Below, one piece after another: positions 17,008-25,625 of a stretch of 64,000 nucleotides of DNA; within the stretch, counting starts at the first letter, position 1, and the number at the start of each line of letters is the position of its first letter. Source of the DNA: Roseibium aggregatum IAM 12614 (GTDB lineage Bacteria > Pseudomonadota > Alphaproteobacteria > Rhizobiales > Stappiaceae); assembly GCF_000168975.1 (NCBI RefSeq), contig NZ_AAUW01000019.1, forward strand, positions 62,001-126,000. The letters run 5' to 3'. Both the position numbers and the translations under genes were made by a program. The notes beneath the pieces are model-generated. The model was not told where the DNA came from. It ran no database searches and saw only the letters and a program-made list of their open reading frames with translations.

Positions 17008-17595
17008 TTATTTCTCAGGCACAGGAGAATCCGGAAAGTCATGCCAGCGCTGGATTTTCCAGCCGTCCGAGCCCTTTACCAGCCAGCCTTCGTAATTGAG
17101 GCTCGAAACGGCAGTGAAGGTCTTGCCGTCCTTGGCATTGGTCAAAAGCCCGGTGACACTGACATGGGCGGTGTCACCGGTCTGGTCCAGAAACAGGACG
17201 TTCGTCATCAAATGCCGGCGCTGGTTTCCGGAGGTGCTGAATTCCTTCATCCGTTCGCTCCAAAACGTCCGGAACCCCTCTCCAGTGAATGAGTAGGCGT
17301 CTTCACCGGCAACACCGGCGACAAACACGGCGTCGGATGTGAACAGTTTGAACCATGCGTCCGCCTCGTAATTGTCGTAGGCGAAGGAATAGGCGTAGAG
17401 CAGATTGGCGATCGCCAGCCTGTCGGTCGTATCAAAATCGGCAGCTCCCGGATTGCTGCCCGGTGCGTAGGTGCGAAGCGCCCTGACGTCTTTCGCGATG
17501 CTTTCTCCTTCCGGAAGCACGGTCTGCGCAAACGCAGGCAGTGTGGAAGCGGCAATGAGTTGACCGACCAAGGCAAGGGGAACGAGTTGCTTCAT
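17008..17595 (-). CDS. exported SnoaL/NTF2-like protein
   Basis: 195 residues. The signal peptide (MKQLVPLALVGQLIAASTLP, cut after AFA) is followed by an NTF2-like cone fold: DTTDRLAIANLLYAYSFAYD, WFKLFTSDAVFVAG, RRHLMTNVLFLDQ, and a final GWLVKGSDGWKIQRWHDFPD. SnoaL-like domains serve as isomerases, dehydratases or ligand binders. A catalytic role cannot be assigned. It lies 101 bp downstream of the DUF1254 gene on the same strand, and the two probably form one periplasmic unit. Confidence 0.78.
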   Translation of the reverse strand: MKQLVPLALVGQLIAASTLPAFAQTVLPEGESIAKDVRALRTYAPGSNPGAADFDTTDRLAIANLLYAYSFAYDNYEADAWFKLFTSDAVFVAGVAGEDAYSFTGEGFRTFWSERMKEFSTSGNQRRHLMTNVLFLDQTGDTAHVSVTGLLTNAKDGKTFTAVSSLNYEGWLVKGSDGWKIQRWHDFPDSPVPEK

Positions 17596-17696
17596 GTCTG
17601 TCTCGAGTTTGGTAATCTCTTGTTCCGCTGGGACGACCCGGCACAAGGAGAGCCGGATCGTCCTGACGCATTGGCGCAAACGGCCTTCGGAAAATC

Positions 17697-19166
17697 CTAC
17701 TGCGCCGTGTGAACGGAGAGCTTTTCAGCTTTGTTGATCGCAGGAGGCGCCCATTTGCCGATCAAGACCTGTGGCTTGGGGGCGTAGAGCCGCATGGTCA
17801 CGTTGAACGGTCCGTCCGGAGCCGGCAGCCAGTTGGCTTCCCTGTCCTTGCCAGGGCTTTCATGCTGGAAGTAGAGGTCGAGCGACCCGTCCGGGTTCTT
17901 CTGCATCGGCATCCAGCTTGAAAGGGCGAAACGATTCAGGCTGTTGGCGACCTGATAGCCGTCGTTGTCATAGATCGTGACGGACCAGAAGGCATTGACC
18001 GGGGGAAGGTCGCCTGCATCGAAATGAAGGACATAGTCATTGGTGCCGGTGAGCGGGTTGCCATCGCCGTCTGTCATGGCGATCGGATAGACGGCATCCG
18101 CCGGCAGGTTCGCCCCCAGCCCGAGCTGGGCCATCAGGGCCCGCTTGAGATAATAGGTGCCGTAGACCCCGACCGTGTCGACATCCATCGACCATTGGTT
18201 CGCGAAATTGGCAATGCGGGGGCTCTTCCAGGCCATCAGCTTCTGCGCCGTGACGGGCGCATCCTTGAGGGCCGACTGGACGAGGGGACTGGCGGCCTCG
18301 AAGTCGAAGCTCTCGCCTTCCCGGAAGCCGAGACGGGCCATCCGCGCCAAAATCGGCTGGTCGGTGATATGAGGCGGCTCGACCTTGAGAAGCTCAGCGC
18401 CGCAGGTGAAGTAATCCTTGCCGGCCATGGTATCGACCTGCTTTTTCGGCGGCGTCTTGGTGTCGACGGTCGGATCCGGCGAGAAGACCGGCTCGGGAAG
18501 CTCCTGGCCCCATTTGGACAACGGCGTCACCTTGTATCCGGCCTGGATTTCATGAACGGCCTCATAGTCGGACGGCCCGTCCGTCTTGGTCCGCCCGATG
18601 ATCCACACATGGTTCGTTGGCGAGGCGATGAGTTGGGTCTCTTCCGGAAGGTCGAACTGCTTCGCGAAATCGTCCCCGAGCTCTTTCCCATTCTCCGGTG
18701 CCCAGCCCGGACCGGTCACCAGGAACGTCCCGGCCTTCGTGCCGGTGGTGCGGGATCCGGGTGATGCGAAGACATCCGTCCACATGTCGAGCATCGGCAG
18801 CAGATAGTAGCGCCCCTTGGTGTCCGGAGCGGAGACGATCATCGGTTCCTTGGTGAGATCGAGAAACGTCGAAGAATAGAGCGTATCGAAATTCGGCCGC
18901 ACGACCGATTTTTCGTCCGCGGTCGGATAGGCGGAGATATTTCTGAACCAGTTCTCATAACCACCCATGGAGCCGGGACCGGGTTCGATGCTGATCAGTT
19001 GCCGCCGTGTCAGGTCCATGGTGATGAGAGGATAGAGATAGAGATAGGCTTCGACGGCAATCTCGTTCGCTTCCGCCTGCGTCAGATCCTGCGCTTTCGC
19101 GGCGCCGTTGCCGAACAGGACAGATGTCGCGAAAAAGACGCCTGCAATCCTCGCACTTAAATTCAA
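17697..19166 (-). CDS. exported DUF1254/DUF1214 domain protein
   Basis: 489 residues. DUF1254 is marked by EAYLYLYPLITMDLTRRQ and RPNFDTLYSSTFLDLTKEPM; DUF1214 fills the C-terminus (PVNAFWSVTIYDNDGYQVAN ... GPFNVTMRLYAPKPQVL). Function is unknown in this common family. I choose TTG 19164-19166 because GGAG lies 7 nt upstream and it gives a clean signal peptide (MNLSARIAGVFFATSVLFGN, cut after AKA). An ATG at 19196 is in frame but would put ten polar residues before the signal and has no good spacing. Confidence 0.8.
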   Translation of the reverse strand: MNLSARIAGVFFATSVLFGNGAAKAQDLTQAEANEIAVEAYLYLYPLITMDLTRRQLISIEPGPGSMGGYENWFRNISAYPTADEKSVVRPNFDTLYSSTFLDLTKEPMIVSAPDTKGRYYLLPMLDMWTDVFASPGSRTTGTKAGTFLVTGPGWAPENGKELGDDFAKQFDLPEETQLIASPTNHVWIIGRTKTDGPSDYEAVHEIQAGYKVTPLSKWGQELPEPVFSPDPTVDTKTPPKKQVDTMAGKDYFTCGAELLKVEPPHITDQPILARMARLGFREGESFDFEAASPLVQSALKDAPVTAQKLMAWKSPRIANFANQWSMDVDTVGVYGTYYLKRALMAQLGLGANLPADAVYPIAMTDGDGNPLTGTNDYVLHFDAGDLPPVNAFWSVTIYDNDGYQVANSLNRFALSSWMPMQKNPDGSLDLYFQHESPGKDREANWLPAPDGPFNVTMRLYAPKPQVLIGKWAPPAINKAEKLSVHTAQ

Positions 19167-19660
19167 TTTGCATCTCCAAGTCAGAGTATCAGCCATTCCC
19201 CCTGGAGCGTTGATGACAGCAAGGTCAGCAATTGCCATGCCTGAACAGAAATTCTGTCCCGACAGACCAAGGAGAACTCCCCACTCCAGGGGGCGCCGGC
19301 GATTGAGGGGCGGCACCTTCCCGGCCCACTCGCGTCCCGCTTCCGGTGCGACCGCGTGAACCCCCGAAGGCCGATATTGGGTGCAAAAGGGTCAGCCCCG
19401 CTTTGCATTTTCCGCCAGGACCTCAAGGGCGAGCTGAAAACCTTTCGGTTTGGCGAAAAGGTCAGGCGCAATCCAGTGAGCTGCCTGATCTTTCTGTCGG
19501 TGCTTATGTCCGCCTGAACAGCTTGCGTGCGCACAAGCCGACAGTCAGCAAGCGGCCCCGGGCGGGGCGGTACGTTCGGGTGGTATCGCGATTTGGTTAT
19601 GATAAACAAAGGTAATTGTTCGAAGCGATCCAGATCTGCAAACGGCCGGGAGACAGATAG
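19167..19660. other. about 490-bp intergenic region, nothing recognised
   Basis: This is the divergent space between the DUF1254 gene and the LysR gene. Open frames across it have no recognisable protein features. It presumably carries both promoters. Confidence 0.45.
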
Positions 19661-19702
19661 ATTTTAAACAGGGATTGGCACACCCGGCTGACCACTCGTC
19701 AC

Positions 19703-20590
19703 ATGCGGATGATCGTGAGCCTGGCCGAACTGGGGCTTGTCGCGCGTGTGGCCGAAGCGCTCAATGTCACTCAGCCGGCAATCTCGAAACAGATTGCCGA
19801 ACTGGAACGCATCATCGGCGATTCCATCGTCATACGGGATCGAAACCGGCTCTACCTTACACCGATCGGACGCAGGCTGGCCGAGCATGCACGCGCGATT
19901 TTGAGCCAGTTGGACCGGGCAGCCTTCGACATCGAAGCCATGGCGAGAGGCGTCTCCGGGTCAGTCACCGTCGGCGCTGTCGGTTCGGTGGCGCCGCTGC
20001 TTCTGCCTGAAGCGATCGCCTTGATGAAAAGCAGCGCGCCGAAGGCCAATGTCGGCGTGGTCGAAGGTCACTTCGTTTCGCTTTTGCCGGAACTGACGGC
20101 CGGCAAGATCGACCTTTTGATCGCACGTATCTGGCAACCGCGGGAACTGGCCGGCATCCGGCAAGCCACGCTGTTCAAGGAACCGATTGTCGTCGTGGTC
20201 GGACGAGACCATCCGCTGGCCCGCCAGAGCGACATAACCTGGGAAACAGTTTCCCAATGGCCATGGATACTTCCCCAGCCGAATTCGGTTGCCCGGCAGG
20301 CCGTGGACGCGCTCTTCGCCCGCAACGGTCTGTTGCCGCCGGAAAACACGATTGCCTCTGCGTCCCTGACCCTGAACCTGGAACTGATGCGCAAGCTGCC
20401 GGCGGTCGGCCTGTTTCCCGAAAGCCTGGCGCGCATTCATTCCGCACGCGGAGACATCGCCGTTCTGCCGCTCGACACGGAAAATTTCCTGTCGGAGGCC
20501 TGCTGCTTCTGGGCACGCGACAAGCAGACCGCCGACAGCACGTTCGACCTGTTCATGCAGTGCCTGATGCAGAGTGCCAGCAGGATGTAG
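19703..20590 (+). CDS. LysR-family regulator of the amidase-TRAP operon
   Basis: 295 residues from ATG 19703. The winged helix (VAEALNVTQPAISKQIAELE) begins unusually close to the N-terminus, and the effector domain follows (GSVTVGAVGSVAPLLLPEAI). LysR proteins usually have about 10-15 more residues first. The open frame continues upstream through LTTRHM to an ATT at 19661 with GGGAG 8 nt before it, so the real start may be ATT 19661 or CTG 19688. The gene ends 139 bp before the amidase operon on the same strand and very likely controls it. Confidence 0.83.
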   Translation: MRMIVSLAELGLVARVAEALNVTQPAISKQIAELERIIGDSIVIRDRNRLYLTPIGRRLAEHARAILSQLDRAAFDIEAMARGVSGSVTVGAVGSVAPLLLPEAIALMKSSAPKANVGVVEGHFVSLLPELTAGKIDLLIARIWQPRELAGIRQATLFKEPIVVVVGRDHPLARQSDITWETVSQWPWILPQPNSVARQAVDALFARNGLLPPENTIASASLTLNLELMRKLPAVGLFPESLARIHSARGDIAVLPLDTENFLSEACCFWARDKQTADSTFDLFMQCLMQSASRM

Positions 20591-20650
20591 ACCATTACCG
20601 AAAGTTATGGTTTGCGGCGAAGAATTCAATTTTTCCCAGCAGCCTCCCCC

Positions 20651-20669
20651 ACTAACGTTGAACGTTAGT
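20651..20669. promoter_or_regulatory. perfect 19-bp palindrome upstream of the amidase-TRAP operon
   Basis: ACTAACGTT (20651-20659), G, AACGTTAGT (20661-20669). The arms are perfect 9-bp complements. It lies 21 bp upstream of the first start codon of the operon (20690), where a repressor would block transcription. The compact symmetry suits a TetR- or GntR-like homodimer as well as LysR. Confidence 0.65.
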
Positions 20670-20689
20670 AGCATTGGGAGGAGTTCGAT

Positions 20690-20737
20690 ATGAGTTCAGT
20701 TGCAACGTCGCTGGCGGCGGTGGTGCTGCATGGCTGA
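20690..20737 (+). CDS. 15-residue leader ORF overlapping the amidase start
   Basis: ATG 20690 has the strongest ribosome site of the locus (GGGAGGA, 20676-20682, 7 nt away) and encodes MSSVATSLAAVVLHG before TGA 20735-20737. The amidase ATG (20730) lies inside it in another frame, so the pair overlaps by 8 bp. This suggests translational coupling: ribosomes finishing the leader restart on the amidase, which has no good site of its own. It could instead be the remnant of a longer gene. Confidence 0.4.
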   Translation: MSSVATSLAAVVLHG

Positions 20738-22259
20738 CCGCGCGCTTGTCGAACGCTCGGCAGGAGAACTGCTCGAGGCTTTCGCCCGGGGGGAAACCAC
20801 TCCGGTCGAACTGCTTGAGGCGTGTCTTGAGCGCATTGAACAGATCAATCCAGCCATTAATGCTCTCACTGCGCTCGACGCCGAACCGGCCAGGGCGGAA
20901 GCTGTTGAGGCAACACGCCGCTGGCAGTCAGGCACACCGAAGGGGCCGCTTGACGGGCTGCCGATCGGTGTGAAGGATCTTCAGGACACCAAGGGCCTTC
21001 TGACCACACATGGAAGCCCCCGGGCGCGTGGCAATATTCCTGATAAGGACTTGCCCATGGTGGCGCGCCTGCGCGAGGCTGGCGCCATCGTTCTGGCAAA
21101 AACCAACGTCCCGGAACTTGGAGCCGGCGGAAACAGCAAAAACCCCGTCTGGGGGGCGACCGGCAACCCGTTCGATCCGAACCTGATCGCAGGTGGATCG
21201 TCCGGCGGTTCGGCCGCCGCGCTGGCGACCGATCTTCTGCCTCTCTGCACCGGTTCGGACACAGGCGGCTCCCTCCGCCTGCCTGCGGCTCTTTGCGGGA
21301 TCGTCGGATATCGCCCCTCAGTTGACGTCATTGCCCATCCGACACGACCGCTTGGCTGGTCTGGCATATCGGTGCTCGGCCCGATGGCCCGCACCATGGA
21401 CGATCTTCTGCTCATGCTGAGCGTATGTCAGTCCTACAGTCCGGACGATCCGTTGTCCGCTCCGGCAGATCCCGATCGTTTCGTCCAGCTTCCCCAGATC
21501 GATCTTCAGGACCTTCGTGTTGGTGTGAGCGAAGATTTTGGCGGGGCACCGGTGGCGTCTGACACTCGGGAAACCTTTCGGGCACGCGTTGACGTTCTGA
21601 GACCTCAGGTCAAGGAGTGCCGACCGGTCGATCTTGATCTGGGCGACATGGACAGGACCTTCGACATTCTGCGCGCAGAAAGCTTCGTCTCGGCCTTTGG
21701 CGAGGCAATCAGGCAATCGCCTGATGATTTCGGCCCGCACATTGCCGCCAATGTCGCGCTTGGCCTTTCCATGAGCCTGGCGGACCGGGCCTGGGCGCAT
21801 CTCGAACAGACGCGCATCCTGCGGAAATTCAACGCGCTGATGCGCGACGTCGACATCATCTTGTTGCCGACGTCGCCAGTCTCGCCGTTTCCATGGACCC
21901 AATCCCATGCGATGGAAATTGATGGGCACACCATGGATATCTACTATCGCTGGCTGGCGCTTACATATCGCGGATCACTGGCAGGTGGTCCCGCGATTAC
22001 CCTGCCATCCGGGCTCGACCACCATGGAATGCCGTTCGGCTTGCAGATGCTTGGCGCGCTCGGACAGGACGAGAGGCTCCTGGCCTCGGCCAAGGCCATT
22101 GAAACGCTTTTTGCGCGCTCGCCTGCAACGGCCCGGCCCCGGCCGGATCTGACAAAGCTCCGTGCATCCACGGTTGACCTGCGCTCGATCGTGACCCATC
22201 CGCCCGTCATGGGCAACGCCACACAGCCAGACCTGTTGTCCATGAAAACGGCCGTGTAA
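20730..22259 (+). CDS. amidase, amidase-signature family
   Basis: 509 residues, cytoplasmic. The Ser-cisSer-Lys triad is visible: Lys82 (GLPIGVKD), Ser157 in GGSSGGSAAALA and nucleophile Ser181 in TGSDTGGSLRLPA, with the usual 24-residue Ser-Ser spacing. This family hydrolyses amides to acid and ammonia. The length is typical. It heads an operon with a TRAP importer, so it probably acts on an imported amide or N-acyl acid; TRAP systems favour carboxylates. The intact substrate cannot be read from sequence. Confidence 0.87.
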   Translation: MADRALVERSAGELLEAFARGETTPVELLEACLERIEQINPAINALTALDAEPARAEAVEATRRWQSGTPKGPLDGLPIGVKDLQDTKGLLTTHGSPRARGNIPDKDLPMVARLREAGAIVLAKTNVPELGAGGNSKNPVWGATGNPFDPNLIAGGSSGGSAAALATDLLPLCTGSDTGGSLRLPAALCGIVGYRPSVDVIAHPTRPLGWSGISVLGPMARTMDDLLLMLSVCQSYSPDDPLSAPADPDRFVQLPQIDLQDLRVGVSEDFGGAPVASDTRETFRARVDVLRPQVKECRPVDLDLGDMDRTFDILRAESFVSAFGEAIRQSPDDFGPHIAANVALGLSMSLADRAWAHLEQTRILRKFNALMRDVDIILLPTSPVSPFPWTQSHAMEIDGHTMDIYYRWLALTYRGSLAGGPAITLPSGLDHHGMPFGLQMLGALGQDERLLASAKAIETLFARSPATARPRPDLTKLRASTVDLRSIVTHPPVMGNATQPDLLSMKTAV

Positions 22260-22270
22260 GAGGACATCCC

Positions 22271-23554
22271 ATGTGGTTCATCCCAATCCTCTTTGTTGTC
22301 TTGTTGATCAGCGGTACGGCCTTTGCCTATCTGATGGGAGCCGTGTCGGTTCTGACCTTTGTGGCCGTGGGAAAAGCCCAATTTCTGTCCATTCTGCCCC
22401 AGCGCATCTTTGCCCAGCTTGACGTCTTTGCCTTCATGGCGATGCCGATGTTCATCCTGACTGCCGAAATCATGGGCCGGGCTGGCGTCACGCGCCGCCT
22501 GATTGATTTTGCCATGTCCATTGTCGGCCGCTTCAGGGGCGGACTCGGGCATGTGAACATCCTGACCAGCGTGTTCTTCGCAGGCATCTCAGGATCGGCG
22601 ATTGCCGACAGCGCAGCCCTGTCGCGCACTTTCGTTCCGGAGATGAAGGCACGCGGCTATGACCCCTATTATGCCGGTGCAATCACCGCTGCGTCTTCAA
22701 TGATCGGGCCGATTATTCCGCCGTCGATCATCATGATCATCTACGGCGGATTGACCGGCACATCGGTTGCGGCCCTGTTCATTGCGGGCGTGGTGCCCGG
22801 AATGTTGCTGGCCGCAGCCTTGATGTTGCTGAACGCCGGCATCGCGATCGTCAAGAAACATCCGGGCGGCAAATCCGATGATCTGCCGCGTTTCTGGCCA
22901 AGCTTCCTGCATGCAGCCCCCGCCCTCTGCCTGCCTTTGGTGATCCTCGGTTCGCTTGTCTTCGGACTGGCGACGCCGACCGAGGGCTCCGCCATCGCCG
23001 TACTCGTCGCCCTGCTGGCAGGGCAGTTCTACACCGGGCTTACGTGGAGAATGATTTTCGATGCGGTCGAGGCGACCGCCCGGATGACCGGCACCATCTT
23101 CATCATTCTCGCGGCGATCTCCGTGTTGGGGTACCTGGCAGGGCAACTGGGCTGGTCGCAGGCTCTGGCCGATTGGGTCGAATCCTTCGGATTGACCGGC
23201 ACACGCTATTTTTTCTTCCTGGTCGCGATCTTCCTGATTGCAGGCATGTTCATGGACACTCCCGTCGCCCTGACCCTGCTTGTCCCGCTCTTCGTGCCGC
23301 AGGCGCTCGAACAGGGAATAAGCCCGATTCATCTCGGAATCGTACTGTGCTTCAACCTGTGTATCGGCCTGATCACCCCCCCGCTGGGCAAGTGTCTGGT
23401 CGTTGTCTCGGCGCTGACGTCGCTCAATTACTGGCGGTTGGCTTGGGCCACGCTGCCTTTCATCGTCGTACAAGTGCTTTTGCTGCTGGCGCTGGTCTAT
23501 TGGCCCGCGATCAGCCTCACGCTGCCGCGCCTGTTCGAACTTTCAATAAACTAG
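22271..23554 (+). CDS. TRAP transporter large permease (DctM-like)
   Basis: 427 residues with about 12 hydrophobic segments. It carries family patterns such as FAFMAMPMFILTAEIMGRAG, GHVNILTSVFFAGISGSAIA, and SSMIGPIIPPSIIMIIYGGL. This subunit forms the ion-coupled path of TRAP importers and pairs with a small permease and an extracytoplasmic binding protein. It begins 11 bp after the amidase stop. The order here (large permease, binding protein, small permease) differs from the usual P-Q-M arrangement. Confidence 0.92.
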   Translation: MWFIPILFVVLLISGTAFAYLMGAVSVLTFVAVGKAQFLSILPQRIFAQLDVFAFMAMPMFILTAEIMGRAGVTRRLIDFAMSIVGRFRGGLGHVNILTSVFFAGISGSAIADSAALSRTFVPEMKARGYDPYYAGAITAASSMIGPIIPPSIIMIIYGGLTGTSVAALFIAGVVPGMLLAAALMLLNAGIAIVKKHPGGKSDDLPRFWPSFLHAAPALCLPLVILGSLVFGLATPTEGSAIAVLVALLAGQFYTGLTWRMIFDAVEATARMTGTIFIILAAISVLGYLAGQLGWSQALADWVESFGLTGTRYFFFLVAIFLIAGMFMDTPVALTLLVPLFVPQALEQGISPIHLGIVLCFNLCIGLITPPLGKCLVVVSALTSLNYWRLAWATLPFIVVQVLLLLALVYWPAISLTLPRLFELSIN

Positions 23555-23576
23555 ATATCTGATTGGGAGGACTACA

Positions 23577-24551
23577 ATGAAACTCAAGGCACTTGCCCTG
23601 GCCACATTGATGGCAGTGGCGACACCTGCGGCCGCAGAGGTCAAGATTGCGCTGGACACCAAACCGGATCTGGAAACTTCCGGATCCTACAATTGGGCCC
23701 ATGCTTTCGGCGAAGCGCTGAAACAGGCCGGCATGGACGTGCGCGAACTTCCACGCGGGTCGATCGGAAATGAGGCGGAAGTTTTCGACCAGGTCACGAC
23801 CGGTCTGTTGGAAATATCCCTGGCGGACGTGCGCTCCGTCGCACAGGTCGATCCGTTCATATACGGCGTACGCCTGCCCTACATCTTTGACGATATCGAC
23901 CACATGGATCGCGCCCTTACAGCTGGCAAGGTGTTCGAGCAGGTAAATGCCAAACTGGCTGACCAGGACGCGATCCTGCTGGCTCTGGCTCCGCTCGGAC
24001 CGGCCTCGGGCGTGATTACCACCACGACCGCGGTCCGTTCGCCTGCCGACATGTCCAGCTTGCGGATGCGCGCGCTGGATGACGCCCAGATAGCCATGTA
24101 CGAGGCCTGGGGCTCCAGCGGCACCGTCGTGCCGTGGGGGGAAGTGCCCGCCGGTCTGCAAACCGGGATCATCAACGGCTATCTCAACTCGCCGTTCATC
24201 CCGGTCCTTTTCGGTCAGACCGACTTTGTGAAAAACTTCTCGGATGCGCGGGTCATCTGGCCGCTGCGCGCCGTGATTGCCTCCAAAGCCTGGTACGACG
24301 GCCTGTCTGACGCAGATCGCGCAGCGGTGGATGCAGCGGTCAAGACCGCGGATGCCGCAACTCGTGACTGGCTGATCGAGGCGTCCGAGAACGGTTTGAA
24401 AATGCTTGAAGGAAAGGGCGTGACCGTCCAGCGCCTGTCGCCGGAAGAACGCGCCGTCTTCCGCGAAGCCTCCAAGGCGGTCTACGATTCAGGCTTGATG
24501 CCTTCCGAGGATGTAAAGACCTGGACCGAACTGTCCGAAAGCACTCGCTGA
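23577..24551 (+). CDS. TRAP transporter substrate-binding protein (DctP-like)
   Basis: 324 residues. The signal peptide MKLKALALATLMAVATPAAA is followed by the DctP fold: GSYNWAHAFGEALKQAG, GNEAEVFDQVTTGLLEISLA, the carboxylate-binding region SLRMRALDD (Arg near residue 162) and VVPWGEVPAGLQTGIINGYL. The conserved Arg usually forms a salt bridge with the ligand's carboxylate, so the cargo is probably an organic acid. GGGAGGA precedes the ATG by about 7 nt. A strong hairpin follows the stop. Confidence 0.92.
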   Translation: MKLKALALATLMAVATPAAAEVKIALDTKPDLETSGSYNWAHAFGEALKQAGMDVRELPRGSIGNEAEVFDQVTTGLLEISLADVRSVAQVDPFIYGVRLPYIFDDIDHMDRALTAGKVFEQVNAKLADQDAILLALAPLGPASGVITTTTAVRSPADMSSLRMRALDDAQIAMYEAWGSSGTVVPWGEVPAGLQTGIINGYLNSPFIPVLFGQTDFVKNFSDARVIWPLRAVIASKAWYDGLSDADRAAVDAAVKTADAATRDWLIEASENGLKMLEGKGVTVQRLSPEERAVFREASKAVYDSGLMPSEDVKTWTELSESTR

Positions 24552-24560
24552 CCGCTGAAA

Positions 24561-24584
24561 GGCGGGCTGCACCGGCAGCCCGCC
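24561..24584. other. 10-bp GC-rich hairpin between the binding-protein and small-permease genes
   Basis: GGCGGGCTGC (24561-24570), ACCG, GCAGCCCGCC (24575-24584) pair perfectly with a 4-nt loop. No T run follows. Such stems after binding-protein genes often protect the upstream mRNA so that the binding protein is made in excess over the permease. Confidence 0.6.
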
Positions 24585-24608
24585 GGCCACGCAGCCGGAG
24601 ATATCAAC

Positions 24609-25115
24609 ATGCGCAAGTTCATCATCACCCTCAGCAATGGCGTCCATCGGACTGTGCGTTCGGTGGCAGTTCTCACTGTCTGCCTGATGTTCGTGACCGT
24701 GATGATCCAGATCGTCGCTCGTTATGTATTCTCCTCCCCCCCGGTCTGGACGGAAGATATTGCCCGTTACGCCATGGTCTGGACGGGTCTCTTGGGTGCG
24801 ACGCTGTCATTCAAGACAAAGTCCGACGCAGTGTTGCTGGACAGCGTGTTTCCGCCGCGCCCGCATCTTCTCGGCCTGCTGGGCGAGGCCATCCAGAGTG
24901 CGGCGATCCTGACGTTCATCCTGCCGGTGATCTATTTCTGCTTCGTCGGTCTGCGGGGCGGCTTTGACAAAGGCTACCTGGCCCGGCAGTCCGGCCTCAC
25001 CGCCGACACGCTTGGCATTCCAATGGTCTGGATCTCGGTTTCGGTTCCAATTGCGATGATCATCATCCTGCTGCATCTGTCGGCAAGGTGGGCCGCAGCG
25101 CAGAAACCAAATTGA
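24609..25115 (+). CDS. TRAP transporter small permease (DctQ-like)
   Basis: 168 residues with four membrane helices (about 20-42, 55-75, 95-116, 138-160) and the family pattern VMIQIVARYVFSSPPVWTEDIARYAMVWTGL within the first two. It completes the TRAP importer. GGAG lies about 8 nt before ATG 24609. It is separated from the binding protein gene by 57 bp that contain a strong hairpin, which fits lower expression of this subunit. Confidence 0.9.
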   Translation: MRKFIITLSNGVHRTVRSVAVLTVCLMFVTVMIQIVARYVFSSPPVWTEDIARYAMVWTGLLGATLSFKTKSDAVLLDSVFPPRPHLLGLLGEAIQSAAILTFILPVIYFCFVGLRGGFDKGYLARQSGLTADTLGIPMVWISVSVPIAMIIILLHLSARWAAAQKPN

Positions 25116-25625
25116 CCGATGAATGGCCTCTCCGATCTTCTTCCGATTAGGGTGCGGTCCCATTTCGTCGACGTTTATGGGGCCACACCTAGCTGGTCAG
25201 ACACATGCCCAAAGGCCGCCAAGTAGGTTTGCACACCCGTCGATGAACCCCTCTCGCCATTCCGGCCGCCGACAGCCGTCAGCCCGCCAAGGGCTCGAGA
25301 GAAGATCGCCCAGTCTTGCTATAACCTGCCAGTCAGCAAGGCGCCCGCAAGCCAGACATCAGGAGCCCCAGGCCCGGTTCCCGAAAACTGATGTTCTGGA
25401 AATGGAAAGTCGAAGTCGGAACGGAACAAATCGGCGCGCGCTCTGGGGCTGAAAAGGGCACTTCCGGAAAATAAAGCTAAATAGATGAAACAACTGGCTT
25501 AACTCCGGCAGCATGCTTTCCGATTGAAAACCTTGGGAAGGATGCATGCGGCCCTTTTTATTGCCGGTGATGGGGGGTATCCAGACACATTGCAACTCGC
25601 CTGTTCTGTCTCGCCTGGAAACCTC
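25116..25625. other. 510-bp intergenic region with a dispersed repeat
   Basis: It holds repeat copy 2 (25148-25191) and the promoter region of the LuxR-type gene. The stretch 25440-25520 is AT-rich. I see no other gene. Confidence 0.45.
25148..25191 (+). repeat. dispersed GGGTGNGGNCCC repeat, copy 2 (longest)
   Basis: TAGGGTGCGGTCCCAT (25148-25163) and ATGGGGCCACACCTA (25177-25191) are imperfect inverted arms around TTCGTCGACGTTT. The whole unit is a stem-loop. It begins 33 bp after the TRAP operon stop. The copy at 4491 matches it in reverse orientation; the copies at 34773 and 52013 match its right arm. Confidence 0.6.
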
